Notes: generated by a model from the sequence alone, not told the origin. DNA of 64,000 bases from JAWLDA01 sp041686855 (GCA_041686855.1 JAWLDA010000018.1:23135-87134); one strand, 5' to 3'. Shown: positions 1-8,949, counted from the stretch's first letter. Numbers and translations are program-made.

Positions 1-261
1 GCCGGCGACGACCGCCGTGACTTTCGTAGCAATCCCAGATCGCCAGAGCGCTTCGCGGGCAAAAGAGATGTCCTCTTCGCCCGTTACGACAACAATCGAC
101 GTCACCGCGCCAGTAGCGCGAAAAGCCTCGACGCTCCACTCAAGAAGCGTCTTTCCGCCGACCACTCTAAATTGCTTCTTAGGTTGGGAAGGTTGATTCA
201 TGCGAGTGCCGCGACCTGCGGCAACGATAATCGCGGCGACCTGTTGGTTTGGCGGCGTCAC
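1..261 (-). CDS. ispD: 2-C-methyl-D-erythritol 4-phosphate cytidylyltransferase, N-terminal part
   Basis: Only the first 87 codons lie in the window; the gene runs off the left edge. The frame starts at a GTG (259-261) behind an AAAGGGG ribosome-binding site. The product has the nucleotidyltransferase signature AAGRGTRM near residue 15, followed by a lysine-rich stretch (PKKQF) and the G-K-T-L-L-E-W-S segment typical of IspD. IspD makes CDP-methylerythritol from CTP in the MEP isoprenoid pathway in the cytosol. It lies downstream of carD on the same strand, but a strong terminator separates the two. The family call is firm for this fragment; other NTP transferases share the first motif, so the full gene would settle it. 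Confidence 0.8.
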   Translation of the reverse strand, partial: MTPPNQQVAAIIVAAGRGTRMNQPSQPKKQFRVVGGKTLLEWSVEAFRATGAVTSIVVVTGEEDISFAREALWRSGIATKVTAVVAG

Positions 262-310
262 GCTCTCGGGCCCCTTTGTGATGTATCTGTCCGGTGTTGG
301 AATCGTCTAT

Positions 311-350
311 AAAAAAACGTCGCCAGAGCCTCAAGGCCCTGACGGCGATT
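311..350 (-). terminator. rho-independent terminator of carD
   Basis: Read on the minus strand, a 13-position stem with 12 pairs (two of them G-U) and a TTGA loop is followed directly by seven T residues at 311-317. It lies between the carD stop and the ispD start, so it should end the carD transcript and leave ispD with its own promoter. Confidence 0.85.
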
Positions 351-431
351 AACAACTCAGATCTGTCTCGAAAGCATTAGGATCAAGACGTCGGGGGCGG
401 TCTCACGTCGGCTTTAACGTCAGCCATCGGT

Positions 432-914
432 TTAGCTTAAAAGCTCGTTGAGACTCCCCTCGACTTGTTCTTCGGTAGAATCCTGGGCAAGGACGAGCTC
501 GCTGATTAAAATCTGCCGAGCATTGTCAAGCATCTTGCGCTCTCCTGTGGAAAGCCCCTTCTCACGGTCACGTATCGCCAGGTTGCGCACAACCTCGGCC
601 ACCTCAAAAATATCGCCACTCTTGATCTTCTCCATGTTGGCTCGGTATCGTCGATTCCAGTTTTGGGACATCTTGGAGATTTCGCCCCGCAGGATGTGGT
701 ACACTTTGTCGACACCGTCGTTATCGATGATCTGGCGCAAGCCGATCTCATCGACGTTGTCCATAGGGATCATCACCTTCATCTCCCCGATGGGCAACTT
801 CATGATATAATAGCGATGCTTCTCCCCGAGGACTTCCTTCTCCTCGATCGCCTCGATGATTCCTGCCCCATGCATCGGGTAGACCACTTTGTCTCCGATG
901 TTGAACGATGACAC
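432..914 (-). CDS. carD: CarD family transcriptional regulator
   Basis: 160 aa. The N-terminal ~60 residues form the CarD/TRCF RNA-polymerase-interacting domain (starting FNIGDKVVYPMHGAG), and the rest is the helical DNA-binding part with the conserved segment NWNRRYRANMEKIKSG near residues 85-100. CarD binds the beta subunit of RNA polymerase and stabilises open promoter complexes, mostly at rRNA and housekeeping promoters. Translation starts at GTG 914 with a GGAGG site about 11 bases upstream. It is divergent from the small gene at 1129 and is next to ispD and disA, a neighbourhood common in clostridial genomes. Confidence 0.92.
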   Translation of the reverse strand: MSSFNIGDKVVYPMHGAGIIEAIEEKEVLGEKHRYYIMKLPIGEMKVMIPMDNVDEIGLRQIIDNDGVDKVYHILRGEISKMSQNWNRRYRANMEKIKSGDIFEVAEVVRNLAIRDREKGLSTGERKMLDNARQILISELVLAQDSTEEQVEGSLNELLS

Positions 915-1033
915 CGAGTGCCCTCCAATCTCCGTCTTGCCAGGGAATTCCTAATCACCATGTTACCACTTCACGTGCCAAGCGTCAACTTGTGGCGATT
1001 CGTTGCGCCTCGCGCAATCCCCTTGTTCATTTC

Positions 1034-1063
1034 TTGACAAAGATTTCGGCCAATACCTATAAT
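1034..1063 (+). promoter_or_regulatory. SigA-type promoter for the gene at 1129
   Basis: A perfect -35 hexamer TTGACA (1034-1039) and a perfect -10 hexamer TATAAT (1058-1063) are separated by 18 bases. The first gene downstream on this strand starts at 1129. Confidence 0.85.
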
Positions 1064-1128
1064 AGACTCATTCGAGACGCCGGGGTTTCGCCTCAACCAC
1101 ACCAGCGTAGCAGGGAGCGTGGTGCACC

Positions 1129-1563
1129 TTGAGTACCAAGTCGTCACCGGAAGCCACCAGCCAGGACGGTCGCCAAAACACCTTTACCTCGCTACAGGAA
1201 GCCGTTTCCGAGTACCTTATCCGTCACCGCAGCATCCTCGATGTGATCTCCAAGTTTCAGGAGGCCAACGCGAAGGTGAATCGTGCCGTCGTCAAGGCCG
1301 TTACTACATGCGGATGTGTGGAAGTAAAAGCGGGTCGCCAAAACGTTCCGACCGACATTACCTACTGGGAAATGAAAGAGCATATGGCAACACACGTAAA
1401 CGGCCGTATCTGCGAGCACTGCCAAGAGGTGCTCGAGCAAGAGATCGGCCGTCACATGTTTTACCTTGCCGCTTTGTGCGATCTCTTTCAGCTCGATCTT
1501 GAGGGCGTGGTCGATTCAGAACGTCGGCGCATTGCCACGTTAGGGGTGTTTAACCTCACGTAA
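1129..1563 (+). CDS. Conserved small cysteine-containing protein, function unknown
   Basis: 144 aa from a TTG codon with an AGGGAG site upstream. The N-terminal half is helical and includes an RHRSILDVISKFQEANAKVNRA stretch in two parts (residues about 34-55); a CGC motif follows near residue 63 and a CEHC motif near residue 95, a spacing that could bind metal or form disulfides. From memory, similar proteins in clostridial genomes beside disA/carD are often labelled DUF1573, and none has a clear function that I know. It is transcribed from a consensus promoter and converges on disA, with only 7 bases between the stops. I do not assign a function. Confidence 0.7.
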   Translation: MSTKSSPEATSQDGRQNTFTSLQEAVSEYLIRHRSILDVISKFQEANAKVNRAVVKAVTTCGCVEVKAGRQNVPTDITYWEMKEHMATHVNGRICEHCQEVLEQEIGRHMFYLAALCDLFQLDLEGVVDSERRRIATLGVFNLT

Positions 1564-1570
1564 CGGTTCC

Positions 1571-2656
1571 CTACAAATGCCGATCGAGGAGCACCTGCTC
1601 TCTAAGGCGTCGCAGGCCGTCCTTGACGGCCTTGGCCCGCACAGCGCCGATCCCTTCCACGTCGTCTAATTCCTCGATCGACGCTTCTAAGATCTCGGGA
1701 AGTGTGCTGAAGACGCGCACAACGTTCTCTATAACCGTCGCAGGTAGACGCGGGATTTTGTGCAACACTCGGTAGCCCCGAGGGGTTACCGGTATGTCCA
1801 AACTGTTCATGGCTCCGCCGTGTCCAAGGAGTCGAAGAATGAGCCCCATGTCGAGCAGGTCGTCGGAGGTCCAGGCTTCAAGAGCTGCCACAATCTCGTC
1901 GGCCGCGTCCTCTTCCTCTTTTTGGTGGTAATCTTTGATGATCATGAGGCCTTCGTTCTCGATGCCGACCATCAACTCGTCCAGTTGCATACTGACGAGC
2001 CGCCCCTCGACTCCCAGCTCCATGATGTAACGCTCGATCTCCTTAGCGACGCGCGAGACCATTTGCGCCCTTTGCAAACAGGTGGCCACATCCACCAAGG
2101 TCGCGAGGTCTTCGAATTCGAGGGCAGTCAGATTGATGAGCGCCTGCTCTAACACACTCTTGTACTTCTCAAGGGTCGATATCGCCTGATTTGCCTTAGC
2201 GAGCAACACACTCACGTCTTGCAGCATGTAACGCATGTTGCCCCGGTAAAGCGTGACCACGTTGCGCCGCTGCGAGATTGAAATCACAATCTCACCTGTC
2301 TGCTTTGCCACACGTTCAGCCGTGCGATGACGGGTACCGGTCTCCACTGTACTCACGCTGGGATCGGGCGTAAGGTGCGCGTTGGCGTACAAGATCCGCT
2401 TGCCATCGCGGCTGAGCACCATCGCCCCGTCCATTTTTGCCAACTCGTACATGGACGACGGCGTCGCTTCAGAATCGATCCGAAAGCCTCCGTTGACGAG
2501 GCTGAGCACTTCTTCGGAATCGCCCAGTACGACTAAAGCTCCGGTACGCGCTCGCAGGATGCTCTCAAGGCCTTCGTACAGCGCGGACCCAGGAGAAACC
2601 ATCCGCAGGGTCTCAAAGAGGATTCGCTCTTCATTGGTGTGACGTTGATTCTTCAC
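1571..2656 (-). CDS. disA: Diadenylate cyclase, DNA integrity scanning protein DisA
   Basis: 361 aa, the usual length. The N-terminal DAC domain (about residues 1-145) carries the catalytic DGA (KMDGAMVLS) and RHRTAERVA motifs needed to make cyclic di-AMP from two ATP. A helical linker follows, and the C-terminal ~60 residues are a helix-hairpin-helix DNA-binding domain with the repeated LDDVEGIGAVRAKAVKDGL element. DisA octamers scan DNA and stop making c-di-AMP at branched structures. The GTG start overlaps the radA stop by four bases, so translation is coupled. The radA-disA order is the classic Bacillus/Clostridium arrangement, consistent with RadA modulating DisA. Confidence 0.95.
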   Translation of the reverse strand: MKNQRHTNEERILFETLRMVSPGSALYEGLESILRARTGALVVLGDSEEVLSLVNGGFRIDSEATPSSMYELAKMDGAMVLSRDGKRILYANAHLTPDPSVSTVETGTRHRTAERVAKQTGEIVISISQRRNVVTLYRGNMRYMLQDVSVLLAKANQAISTLEKYKSVLEQALINLTALEFEDLATLVDVATCLQRAQMVSRVAKEIERYIMELGVEGRLVSMQLDELMVGIENEGLMIIKDYHQKEEEDAADEIVAALEAWTSDDLLDMGLILRLLGHGGAMNSLDIPVTPRGYRVLHKIPRLPATVIENVVRVFSTLPEILEASIEELDDVEGIGAVRAKAVKDGLRRLREQVLLDRHL

Positions 2657-4074
2657 CTATCCACCCCCGCCTGGTTCGAAACCGAAACACCCAGCGCTTG
2701 CCCGAGCGCCTCGGCGACACTCCGCACTCCGTGAACGGAGATCTCTTTGGCTGAGTCAGGGCGTCCCCCCTGCACCGCCGCTTTATAGGCTGGGACGACC
2801 GCTTCGTCAAATCCAAGCCGAGCAGCTTCCGCGAGACGGTCGCCCGGGTTTGAGACGCTGCGAACTTCACCAGCGAGGCCCACTTCACCAAAGAGGACAC
2901 TCTTGGATCGCAACGGCTTTCCGAGGAGACTCGATGCGGCCGCTACAGCGATTGCGAGGTCACAGGCCGGCTCCGAGAGCTTTACGCCGCCCGCAACATT
3001 GATGTATACATCCTGCCCTTGCAGGGCCAACCCGACCCGCCGTTCCAACACCGCCAAGACGATCGAGACCCGATTGTAATCCACACCTGATACCTGGCGC
3101 CTCGGTGTCCCGCCGAAGGCCGATGGAGCGACCAGCGCTTGTATTTCGACCAAGATCGGGCGACTTCCCTCCCGGGCGGCCACGACAACCGATCCCGGTG
3201 AACCTTCGGGTCGTTCCGCCAAAAAGAACTCCGACGGGTTCGCGACCGGCACCAGTCCCTTCGCGTTCATTTCAAAGAGTCCAACCTCGTGCGTTGAACC
3301 AAAGCGATTCTTTTGAGCCCGCAGTAGTCGAAATGACGTGTGACGTTCACCGTCGAACTCAAGGACGACGTCGACCGCGTGCTCGAGCACTTTAGGGCCC
3401 GCCAACCCTCCCTGTTTGTTAACGTGCCCAACTAGTATGACGCTCGTCTGCCCGCGCTTGGCCACGTTTGCGAGGAGTGCCGTGCTCTCCCGCACTTGCG
3501 TGACGCTTCCGGGACCCGAGTCAGCCTCGGGATGTATCATCGTTTGAATGGAGTCGACGATCACCAATTGCGGTCGTTCGTTTTGAATCGTCGCCTCAAC
3601 TTCAGCCAGTTGAGTCTCACACAGCAGATTGATCGCAGCTTGGCCAACGCCCAATCGTGCCGCCCGCATTGAGATCTGTCTGGCGGATTCTTCCCCTGAG
3701 ACGTATAAAACACTCCCGTGACTGTGCGCGAACTTGGCCGCCAATTGCAGAAGGAGCGTTGACTTGCCGACGCCCGGCTCACCCCCAAGCAGAATGAGAG
3801 AGCCTGGTACGATACCGCCTCCCAATACACGATCAATCTCCGACACTCCGAGTGAGAGCCGGTCCTCTGCCTGCATCCCGGAGAGCGCTAAGGGCTGGGA
3901 TCGGGCTGCTTCACCGCTGCGCTGACCCGCACGAGCGGTCGATCGACTGGACGCGACAACCTCTTCGGTCAGGGTGTTCCACCCCTCACAATTGGGGCAC
4001 CGACCAAACCAACGCAGGGTGTGCTCGCCGCACTCCGAGCATACGTAACGGATACGTTCTTTCTTTGGAGACAT
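2653..4074 (-). CDS. radA: DNA repair protein RadA (Sms)
   Basis: 473 aa. It begins with a four-cysteine zinc finger (CSEC...CPNC, residues 10-31), then a RecA-like ATPase core with Walker A GGEPGVGKST near residue 98 and the RadA-specific KNRFG motif near residue 255, and ends in a Lon-protease-like domain without the protease active site. RadA is a branch-migrating helicase acting on recombination intermediates. It starts at ATG 4074 with a CTGGAGT site and has its own promoter at 4117-4145, although it lies behind clpC. It is translationally coupled to disA. Confidence 0.96.
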   Translation of the reverse strand: MSPKKERIRYVCSECGEHTLRWFGRCPNCEGWNTLTEEVVASSRSTARAGQRSGEAARSQPLALSGMQAEDRLSLGVSEIDRVLGGGIVPGSLILLGGEPGVGKSTLLLQLAAKFAHSHGSVLYVSGEESARQISMRAARLGVGQAAINLLCETQLAEVEATIQNERPQLVIVDSIQTMIHPEADSGPGSVTQVRESTALLANVAKRGQTSVILVGHVNKQGGLAGPKVLEHAVDVVLEFDGERHTSFRLLRAQKNRFGSTHEVGLFEMNAKGLVPVANPSEFFLAERPEGSPGSVVVAAREGSRPILVEIQALVAPSAFGGTPRRQVSGVDYNRVSIVLAVLERRVGLALQGQDVYINVAGGVKLSEPACDLAIAVAAASSLLGKPLRSKSVLFGEVGLAGEVRSVSNPGDRLAEAARLGFDEAVVPAYKAAVQGGRPDSAKEISVHGVRSVAEALGQALGVSVSNQAGVDR

Positions 4075-4116
4075 AGGCTAACTCCAGTGAAACAGTATGG
4101 AAAGGGAGATAAATCG

Positions 4117-4145
4117 ATTATACCAACGGCGTTCCATACGCTCAA
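4117..4145 (-). promoter_or_regulatory. SigA-type promoter for radA-disA
   Basis: On the minus strand TTGAGC (4140-4145) and TATAAT (4117-4122) are 17 bases apart. It sits just beyond the clpC terminator and 43 bases upstream of the radA start, so radA-disA can be expressed independently of the CtsR-controlled operon. Confidence 0.8.
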
Positions 4146-4153
4146 GTAAATGG

Positions 4154-4193
4154 AAAAAGCGCGAAGCGAGAGCCTTCTCTCACTTCGCGCTTT
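4154..4193 (-). terminator. rho-independent terminator of the ctsR-clpC operon
   Basis: A 17-bp stem with a single G-U pair (arms 4156-4172 and 4177-4193, 4-base loop) is followed on the minus strand by a run of five T. It begins 13 bases past the clpC stop. Confidence 0.9.
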
Positions 4194-4205
4194 GTATACG
4201 GCGGG

Positions 4206-6650
4206 TTATCCGTTTACGTTGGCTACTTCTTTACTGCGGAAGACGATCTCATTGTTATCGTCAACGTCGACGATCACCGTGTCGCCCTCGTTGAACTTCC
4301 CTCTCAACATCTCGTCCGATAGCGGATTCTCGACATAGCGCTGAATTGCTCGACGCAGAGGCCGCCCACCAAAGTCGGGGTCGTACCCTTTATCGGCCAG
4401 GAAGCTCTTGGACGCTTCGGTGAACTCCAGGTGAACGTGCCGCTCCCTCAGCTGCTCAACCAAGTAGCCGACCTCGATTTCGACAATCTGATTGAGGTGC
4501 TCACGATTAAGCGCGTGGAAGACGATCAGTTCGTCGATACGGTTGAGGAACTCCGGTCGGAAGGTGCGACGCAACTCGTCCGTCACCTTCTTCTTCATCG
4601 TATCGTAGGTGTCGCGCTCATCCTTGTCGAGATGGAAGCCGATTCCCGAACCCTCTCGCTGGATCTCATGAGCCCCCACGTTCGACGTCATGATGATCAC
4701 CGTGTTGCGAAAGTCGACCGTCCGGCCCTTAGCATCCGTCAAGCGCCCATCCTCTAACACCTGCAACAGGATGTTAAACACCTCTGGGTGCGCCTTCTCG
4801 ATCTCGTCCAAGAGGATGACAGAGTAGGGTCGCCGGCGGACACGCTCTGTTAGCTGCCCACCCTCGTCGTATCCCACGTATCCCGGAGGTGCTCCTACCA
4901 ACCGCGACACCGTGTGCCGCTCCATATACTCGGACATGTCGATGCGAATCATCGCATCTTCGTCGCCAAAGAGAGACTCCGCCAACGCTTTGGCGAGCAG
5001 GCTCTTACCGACACCGGTCGGCCCAAGGAAGATAAAGGAGCCAATCGGGCGCTTGGGGTCCTTGAGTCCAGCACGAGCTCTGCGGATTGCACGAGCTGTA
5101 GCATCGATCGCCTCGTCTTGAGCGACAACACGCTTGTGCAAAACCTCTTCGAGGTTGAGCAGACGCTCACTCTCCTCTTGCGCCAATCGCTTCACTGGAA
5201 TTCCCGTCCAGTTGGCAACCACCTCAGCGATATCCTCTTCGCCGACCGTCCCCTCCGTGCGGCCGCGATTGTTCTTCCACTCCGTGCGCTCACGATCCAG
5301 TCGCTCACGCATCTTTTGCTCCTGATCACGCAAGTTGGCCGCCTTCTCGAACTCCTCGTTCTTGATCGCCGCCTCTTTCTCCATGCGCGTCTCTTCGATG
5401 TGCTGTTCGAGCTCCTTAAGCTCGGGCGGTGCCACTAACGCCTGCAACCGGATCTTGGACCCAGCCTCGTCAATCAAGTCGATCGCTTTGTCGGGCAGGA
5501 AGCGGTCCGATACGTAGCGGTCCGAGAGCTTGGCAGCGGCGCTGAGCGCTTCGTCAGTGATCTTCACTCGGTGGTGCGCTTCGTACCGATCGCGCAGACC
5601 CTCGAGGATTAGAATCGTCTCCTCAACCGACGGCTCGTCAACGGTGATTGGCTGGAAGCGACGCTCCAAAGCAGCATCCTTCTCGACGTGCTTGCGGTAC
5701 TCGTCAAGCGTCGTGGCGCCAATTGCCTGCAACTCGCCGCGTGCCAGCGCGGGCTTGAGAATGTTGGAGGCGTCGATGGCACCCTCCGCTGCTCCTGCAC
5801 CGATGATAGTGTGCATCTCGTCAATAAACAAGATGACATCCCCGGAGGTGCGAATCTCCTCCATCACCTTTTTGAGTCGCTCTTCGAACTCGCCGCGGAA
5901 CTTAGATCCGGCTACCAAAGCTCCGAGGTCCAAGGTGACCACACGCTTTTCGGTCAACGTCTCGGGTACGTCGCCCTCCACGATCTTTTGTGCAAGCCCT
6001 TCCGCAATGGCCGTCTTACCTACGCCCGGCTCACCGATGAGGCACGGATTATTCTTGGTCCGCCGGGACAGCACCTGGATCACGCGCTGTATCTCTTTCT
6101 CCCGTCCAATTACAGGGTCAAGCTTCCCCTCACGCGCGAGCTCGGTGAGGTCTCGACCGAACTGATCGAGCGTGGGTGTCTTACGGCCCCGCGACGACTT
6201 CGCACCTGCTGGTGCGCTCCCGCCTAGCAGGTCGACGACCTGACGGCGCACTTTGTCGAGATCGGCACCTAAGTTACGCAACACTTGAGCGGCTACGCCC
6301 TCTCCCTCTCGAATCAACCCGAGGAGGATATGCTCGGTGCCGATATAGGTGTGTCCCAGTTGCCGAGCTTCGTCGAAAGCAAGCTCCAACACTCGCTTCG
6401 CTCGGGGCGTAAAGCCGATCTGGCCCTGGGGGGTCCCTTCACCCCGACCAATCACCTTCTCGACTTCCGTTCGCACTTTCTCAAGGCTGATATCTAAGTT
6501 CTGGAGAGCCCGAGCGGCCACCCCTTCACCTTCGGCGGCAAGGCCTAGGAGGATATGCTCGGTGCCCACGACGTTGTGGCCAAGGCGCCGGGCCTCCTCT
6601 TGGGAGAGGACAACCACCTTTTGCGCTCGTTCTGTGAACCTCCCAAACAT
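4206..6650 (-). CDS. clpC: ATP-dependent Clp protease ATP-binding subunit ClpC
   Basis: 814 aa from the ATG at 6650, which matches the family start (MFGRFTERAQK); the open frame reaches 20 codons further upstream but there without family similarity. It holds two Clp-N repeats (residues about 1-145), AAA module D1 with Walker A GEPGVGKTA, a UVR/middle domain with the long coiled coil, and AAA module D2 with GPTGVGKS. ClpC unfolds substrates for ClpP, including arginine-phosphorylated proteins delivered by McsB. It is the last gene of the CtsR-regulated operon and is closed by a strong terminator. A GAGAAAGGA site lies 12 bases before the ATG. Confidence 0.95.
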   Translation of the reverse strand: MFGRFTERAQKVVVLSQEEARRLGHNVVGTEHILLGLAAEGEGVAARALQNLDISLEKVRTEVEKVIGRGEGTPQGQIGFTPRAKRVLELAFDEARQLGHTYIGTEHILLGLIREGEGVAAQVLRNLGADLDKVRRQVVDLLGGSAPAGAKSSRGRKTPTLDQFGRDLTELAREGKLDPVIGREKEIQRVIQVLSRRTKNNPCLIGEPGVGKTAIAEGLAQKIVEGDVPETLTEKRVVTLDLGALVAGSKFRGEFEERLKKVMEEIRTSGDVILFIDEMHTIIGAGAAEGAIDASNILKPALARGELQAIGATTLDEYRKHVEKDAALERRFQPITVDEPSVEETILILEGLRDRYEAHHRVKITDEALSAAAKLSDRYVSDRFLPDKAIDLIDEAGSKIRLQALVAPPELKELEQHIEETRMEKEAAIKNEEFEKAANLRDQEQKMRERLDRERTEWKNNRGRTEGTVGEEDIAEVVANWTGIPVKRLAQEESERLLNLEEVLHKRVVAQDEAIDATARAIRRARAGLKDPKRPIGSFIFLGPTGVGKSLLAKALAESLFGDEDAMIRIDMSEYMERHTVSRLVGAPPGYVGYDEGGQLTERVRRRPYSVILLDEIEKAHPEVFNILLQVLEDGRLTDAKGRTVDFRNTVIIMTSNVGAHEIQREGSGIGFHLDKDERDTYDTMKKKVTDELRRTFRPEFLNRIDELIVFHALNREHLNQIVEIEVGYLVEQLRERHVHLEFTEASKSFLADKGYDPDFGGRPLRRAIQRYVENPLSDEMLRGKFNEGDTVIVDVDDNNEIVFRSKEVANVNG

Positions 6651-6728
6651 GTGCTCCACCGTTCCTTTCTCTCTCGTATAGCCTTCATTACTCAGCGGTC
6701 CAATATCCAACGCCCGCTTACGTCCCCA

Positions 6729-7805
6729 TTACTCATCACCATTCCCCTGCGCCATGCGCAAGCGCTCACGTATAAGAGCGGCTCTGCGCTCATCACGGCG
6801 CGGGGCGTCTAACTCCTCGCCCATAATCTTTTGAAGGTGCGCTGGGCGGATCATCACCAACAATTCTTGCAAGATTCGCGGCTCGATCCCCTTTACTAAA
6901 CCGAGATCGATTCCCAGCCTCAGATCCGAGAGGCGCTGCATAGCCTCTTGGGACGTCATCGACCGAGCGTTTGCTAATATACCGTATGAACGGTAGACAC
7001 GGTCCTCAATGTGCAGGCGGCTACGTTGAACCAGCTGCTCGCGGGCGCTGCGTTCTTGGTCGAGAACACGCATCGTCACGTCCTTGAGGTGGTTGACAAT
7101 CTCCTCCTCGGTGTGACCGAGTGTAATCTGATTGGACAACTGGTAGATGTTGCCCAGCACCTCAGTGCCCTCTCCGTAAATGCCCCGCACGGCCAAGCCC
7201 ACTTGCGAGATCGCGCCGATCACTCGCTTGATTTGGTTGCTCAGCGTGAGTGCCGGCAAATGGAGCATGATGGAGGCCCGCATGCCGGTCCCGACGTTCG
7301 TCGGACACGCAGTGAGGTATCCCTGGCGCGGACTGTATGCGTACTCAACTACTTGATCAAACGCATCGTCGACAAAGCTGCATAGCTGGTATGCGTCGGC
7401 CGGCGCCAATCCGGGGAAGAGCGCCTGGATCCGCAAGTGATCCTCTTCGTTGATCATGACGCTCACGGCCTCATCATCCCGGAGGATGACCGCCTTGTTC
7501 TTTACGTCTTGAGTAAGAGCAGGGCTGATCAAATGCTTCTCGACCAGGAGGCGCCGCTCTAAAGGCGACACTTCAGCCATCGGTACAAATTCGACGTTGC
7601 CTATCTCGCCTTGGATGCACTCCATGGCCGATTGAGCCTGTTTGCCGACGTACTTTTTCTGCTCGCTGTCTGCGATCGACGGGAAAGGGACTCCCGCGAG
7701 GTTGCGAGCTAGGCGCACTCGGCTGCCTAGGACCACATCTCTTTCAGGACCGGTCCCTTTCATCCACTGGCTGAGTGTCTTACTAATAATATCCTTTAGC
7801 GACAC
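6729..7805 (-). CDS. mcsB: Protein-arginine kinase McsB
   Basis: 358 aa, a phosphagen-kinase-fold enzyme that phosphorylates arginine residues and so marks proteins for ClpCP. The nucleotide-binding arginines are visible in LGSRVRLARN near residue 25, and the conserved segment CPTNVGTGMRAS lies near residues 168-180. I place the start at GTG 7805 (VSLKDIISKTLSQW), which aligns with other McsB proteins and has a GGGAGGTG site 8 bases upstream; the ATG at 7823 overlaps that ribosome-binding site and is unlikely. It lies between mcsA and clpC, the standard order. Confidence 0.95.
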   Translation of the reverse strand: MSLKDIISKTLSQWMKGTGPERDVVLGSRVRLARNLAGVPFPSIADSEQKKYVGKQAQSAMECIQGEIGNVEFVPMAEVSPLERRLLVEKHLISPALTQDVKNKAVILRDDEAVSVMINEEDHLRIQALFPGLAPADAYQLCSFVDDAFDQVVEYAYSPRQGYLTACPTNVGTGMRASIMLHLPALTLSNQIKRVIGAISQVGLAVRGIYGEGTEVLGNIYQLSNQITLGHTEEEIVNHLKDVTMRVLDQERSAREQLVQRSRLHIEDRVYRSYGILANARSMTSQEAMQRLSDLRLGIDLGLVKGIEPRILQELLVMIRPAHLQKIMGEELDAPRRDERRAALIRERLRMAQGNGDE

Positions 7806-7831
7806 GCCCCACACCTCCCACATTAAAAGGG

Positions 7832-8377
7832 TTACGTCAAAGGGGATGAGCCCGGGTGATCCTCAAGTTTGCTTTGGAGGGCGCGCATCTCATCCCGCAA
7901 GCGAGCCGCCGCTTCAAACTCCTCTTTGTTGACCGCCTCGGCCAATTGTGTCCGAAGGCGCTCCAGACTCCGTTGCCATTCACGGCGCTCATCTCGGGCG
8001 GTATGCGGGGATTTGCCGACATGCTCACCACTGCGATGAATCCGTTTGAGGAGAGGCTCCAGCTCCTTCTCAAACTCTGAGTAACACTGGCTGCATCCCA
8101 ATTTCCCGATCCGGCGAAAATCTGAGAGCGTCAAGCCGCATCCCGAACAGCGCGTCGTCACCTGCCGAGCGTGTCCGGCAGCGGAAGCCGTCTGGGGATC
8201 AAATAATCCCGCCAAAATATTGTGAAACGCAAATCCCGGCTCGACGGCTCCTCCAAGCTCCCCCTTCTCACGCGCGCACTGATTGCACAGATACATCTCC
8301 GTCTTGTGATCGTTGACGATGCGCGTGATGTACACGCTGGCCGCTTCTTTGTGACACTGTTCGCATAACATGCCCAT
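7832..8377 (-). CDS. mcsA: McsA, zinc-binding activator of McsB
   Basis: 181 aa. Two zinc-finger-like pairs at the N-terminus (CEQC...CNQC, residues 5-38) and a second set (CSGC...CSQC, near residues 80-101) are followed by a coiled-coil UVR motif at about residues 140-170 (NKEEFEAAARLRDEMRAL). McsA activates the arginine kinase McsB and takes part in CtsR control. An AAGGTGGGGGTGA site precedes ATG 8377; ATG 8371 (MLCEQC) is an equally plausible start two codons in. Confidence 0.93.
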   Translation of the reverse strand: MGMLCEQCHKEAASVYITRIVNDHKTEMYLCNQCAREKGELGGAVEPGFAFHNILAGLFDPQTASAAGHARQVTTRCSGCGLTLSDFRRIGKLGCSQCYSEFEKELEPLLKRIHRSGEHVGKSPHTARDERREWQRSLERLRTQLAEAVNKEEFEAAARLRDEMRALQSKLEDHPGSSPLT

Positions 8378-8405
8378 TCACCCCCACCTTACAAGCTTTA
8401 CGCAC

Positions 8406-8879
8406 TTAGCCTCTTCGTTGATCATGAAGAGCAATCATCAACATGACACGCAGGAGTTTGGCCCGTATCACTTCATCCAAGGGAGGATCGATCCCCGCTG
8501 TCTCTTGGCGCAGTGCGCCGCGAATCAGCGCGCCCCGGGTTCCGCCGATGACACCGGCCTCCTCCAATTGATCCATCAGCCGACCAGCTCTTTCACCATC
8601 GATTCGACTCCCGATCTCCTCGACGATCTCCCGAAAGGTGCCTACACTGCGGCGCACCATCGCCCTTGTAATGCGAATGTACCCGCCACCGCCGCGTCGG
8701 CTCTCCACGTAATAACCGTGGTGGGGCGTGAAACGAGTCTCCAATACGTAATTGATCTGCGAGGGCACGCACTCAAATTGCTGAGCGACCTCGCGCCGCC
8801 GTATCTCGATCACGTCTCCACCGTTACGAGCAAGCCGTTGCTTTATATACTCTTCGATAATATCAGCAAGTGTAGCCAG
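8406..8879 (-). CDS. ctsR: Class III stress gene repressor CtsR (probable CTG start)
   Basis: 157 aa from CTG 8879. The N-terminal winged helix (DIIEEYIKQRL...) and the glycine-rich wing ESRRGGGGYIRI that reads the DNA minor groove are both present, as is the C-terminal domain contacted by McsB/ClpC. No ATG, GTG or TTG lies in frame between the -10 box and the conserved domain; CTG 8879 is 6 bases behind an AGGGAGGGA site and gives the length seen in Bacillus CtsR. The TTG at 8978 is ruled out because it is part of the -35 element. First gene of the ctsR-mcsA-mcsB-clpC operon, autoregulated through the boxes at 8923 and 8987. Confidence 0.9.
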   Translation of the reverse strand: MATLADIIEEYIKQRLARNGGDVIEIRRREVAQQFECVPSQINYVLETRFTPHHGYYVESRRGGGGYIRITRAMVRRSVGTFREIVEEIGSRIDGERAGRLMDQLEEAGVIGGTRGALIRGALRQETAGIDPPLDEVIRAKLLRVMLMIALHDQRRG

Positions 8880-8922
8880 ACTCGTTCCCTCCCTCGTACC
8901 AGTGGATTCATTGAAACAACAC

Positions 8923-8939
8923 TTTGACCTTGTCTGACC
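8923..8939 (-). promoter_or_regulatory. CtsR operator 1
   Basis: On the minus strand this reads GGTCAGA-CAA-GGTCAAA, two direct heptads with a 3-base spacer, a close match to the CtsR consensus RGTCAAA-NAN-RGTCAAA. It lies just downstream of the -10 box, where bound CtsR would block transcription. Confidence 0.85.
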
Positions 8940-8949
8940 TTTTGCTGAT

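Noticed and set aside
6651..6710. Upstream start for clpC adding 20 residues
   Set aside because: The added residues have no family similarity, and the conserved MFGRFTERAQK begins at 6650.
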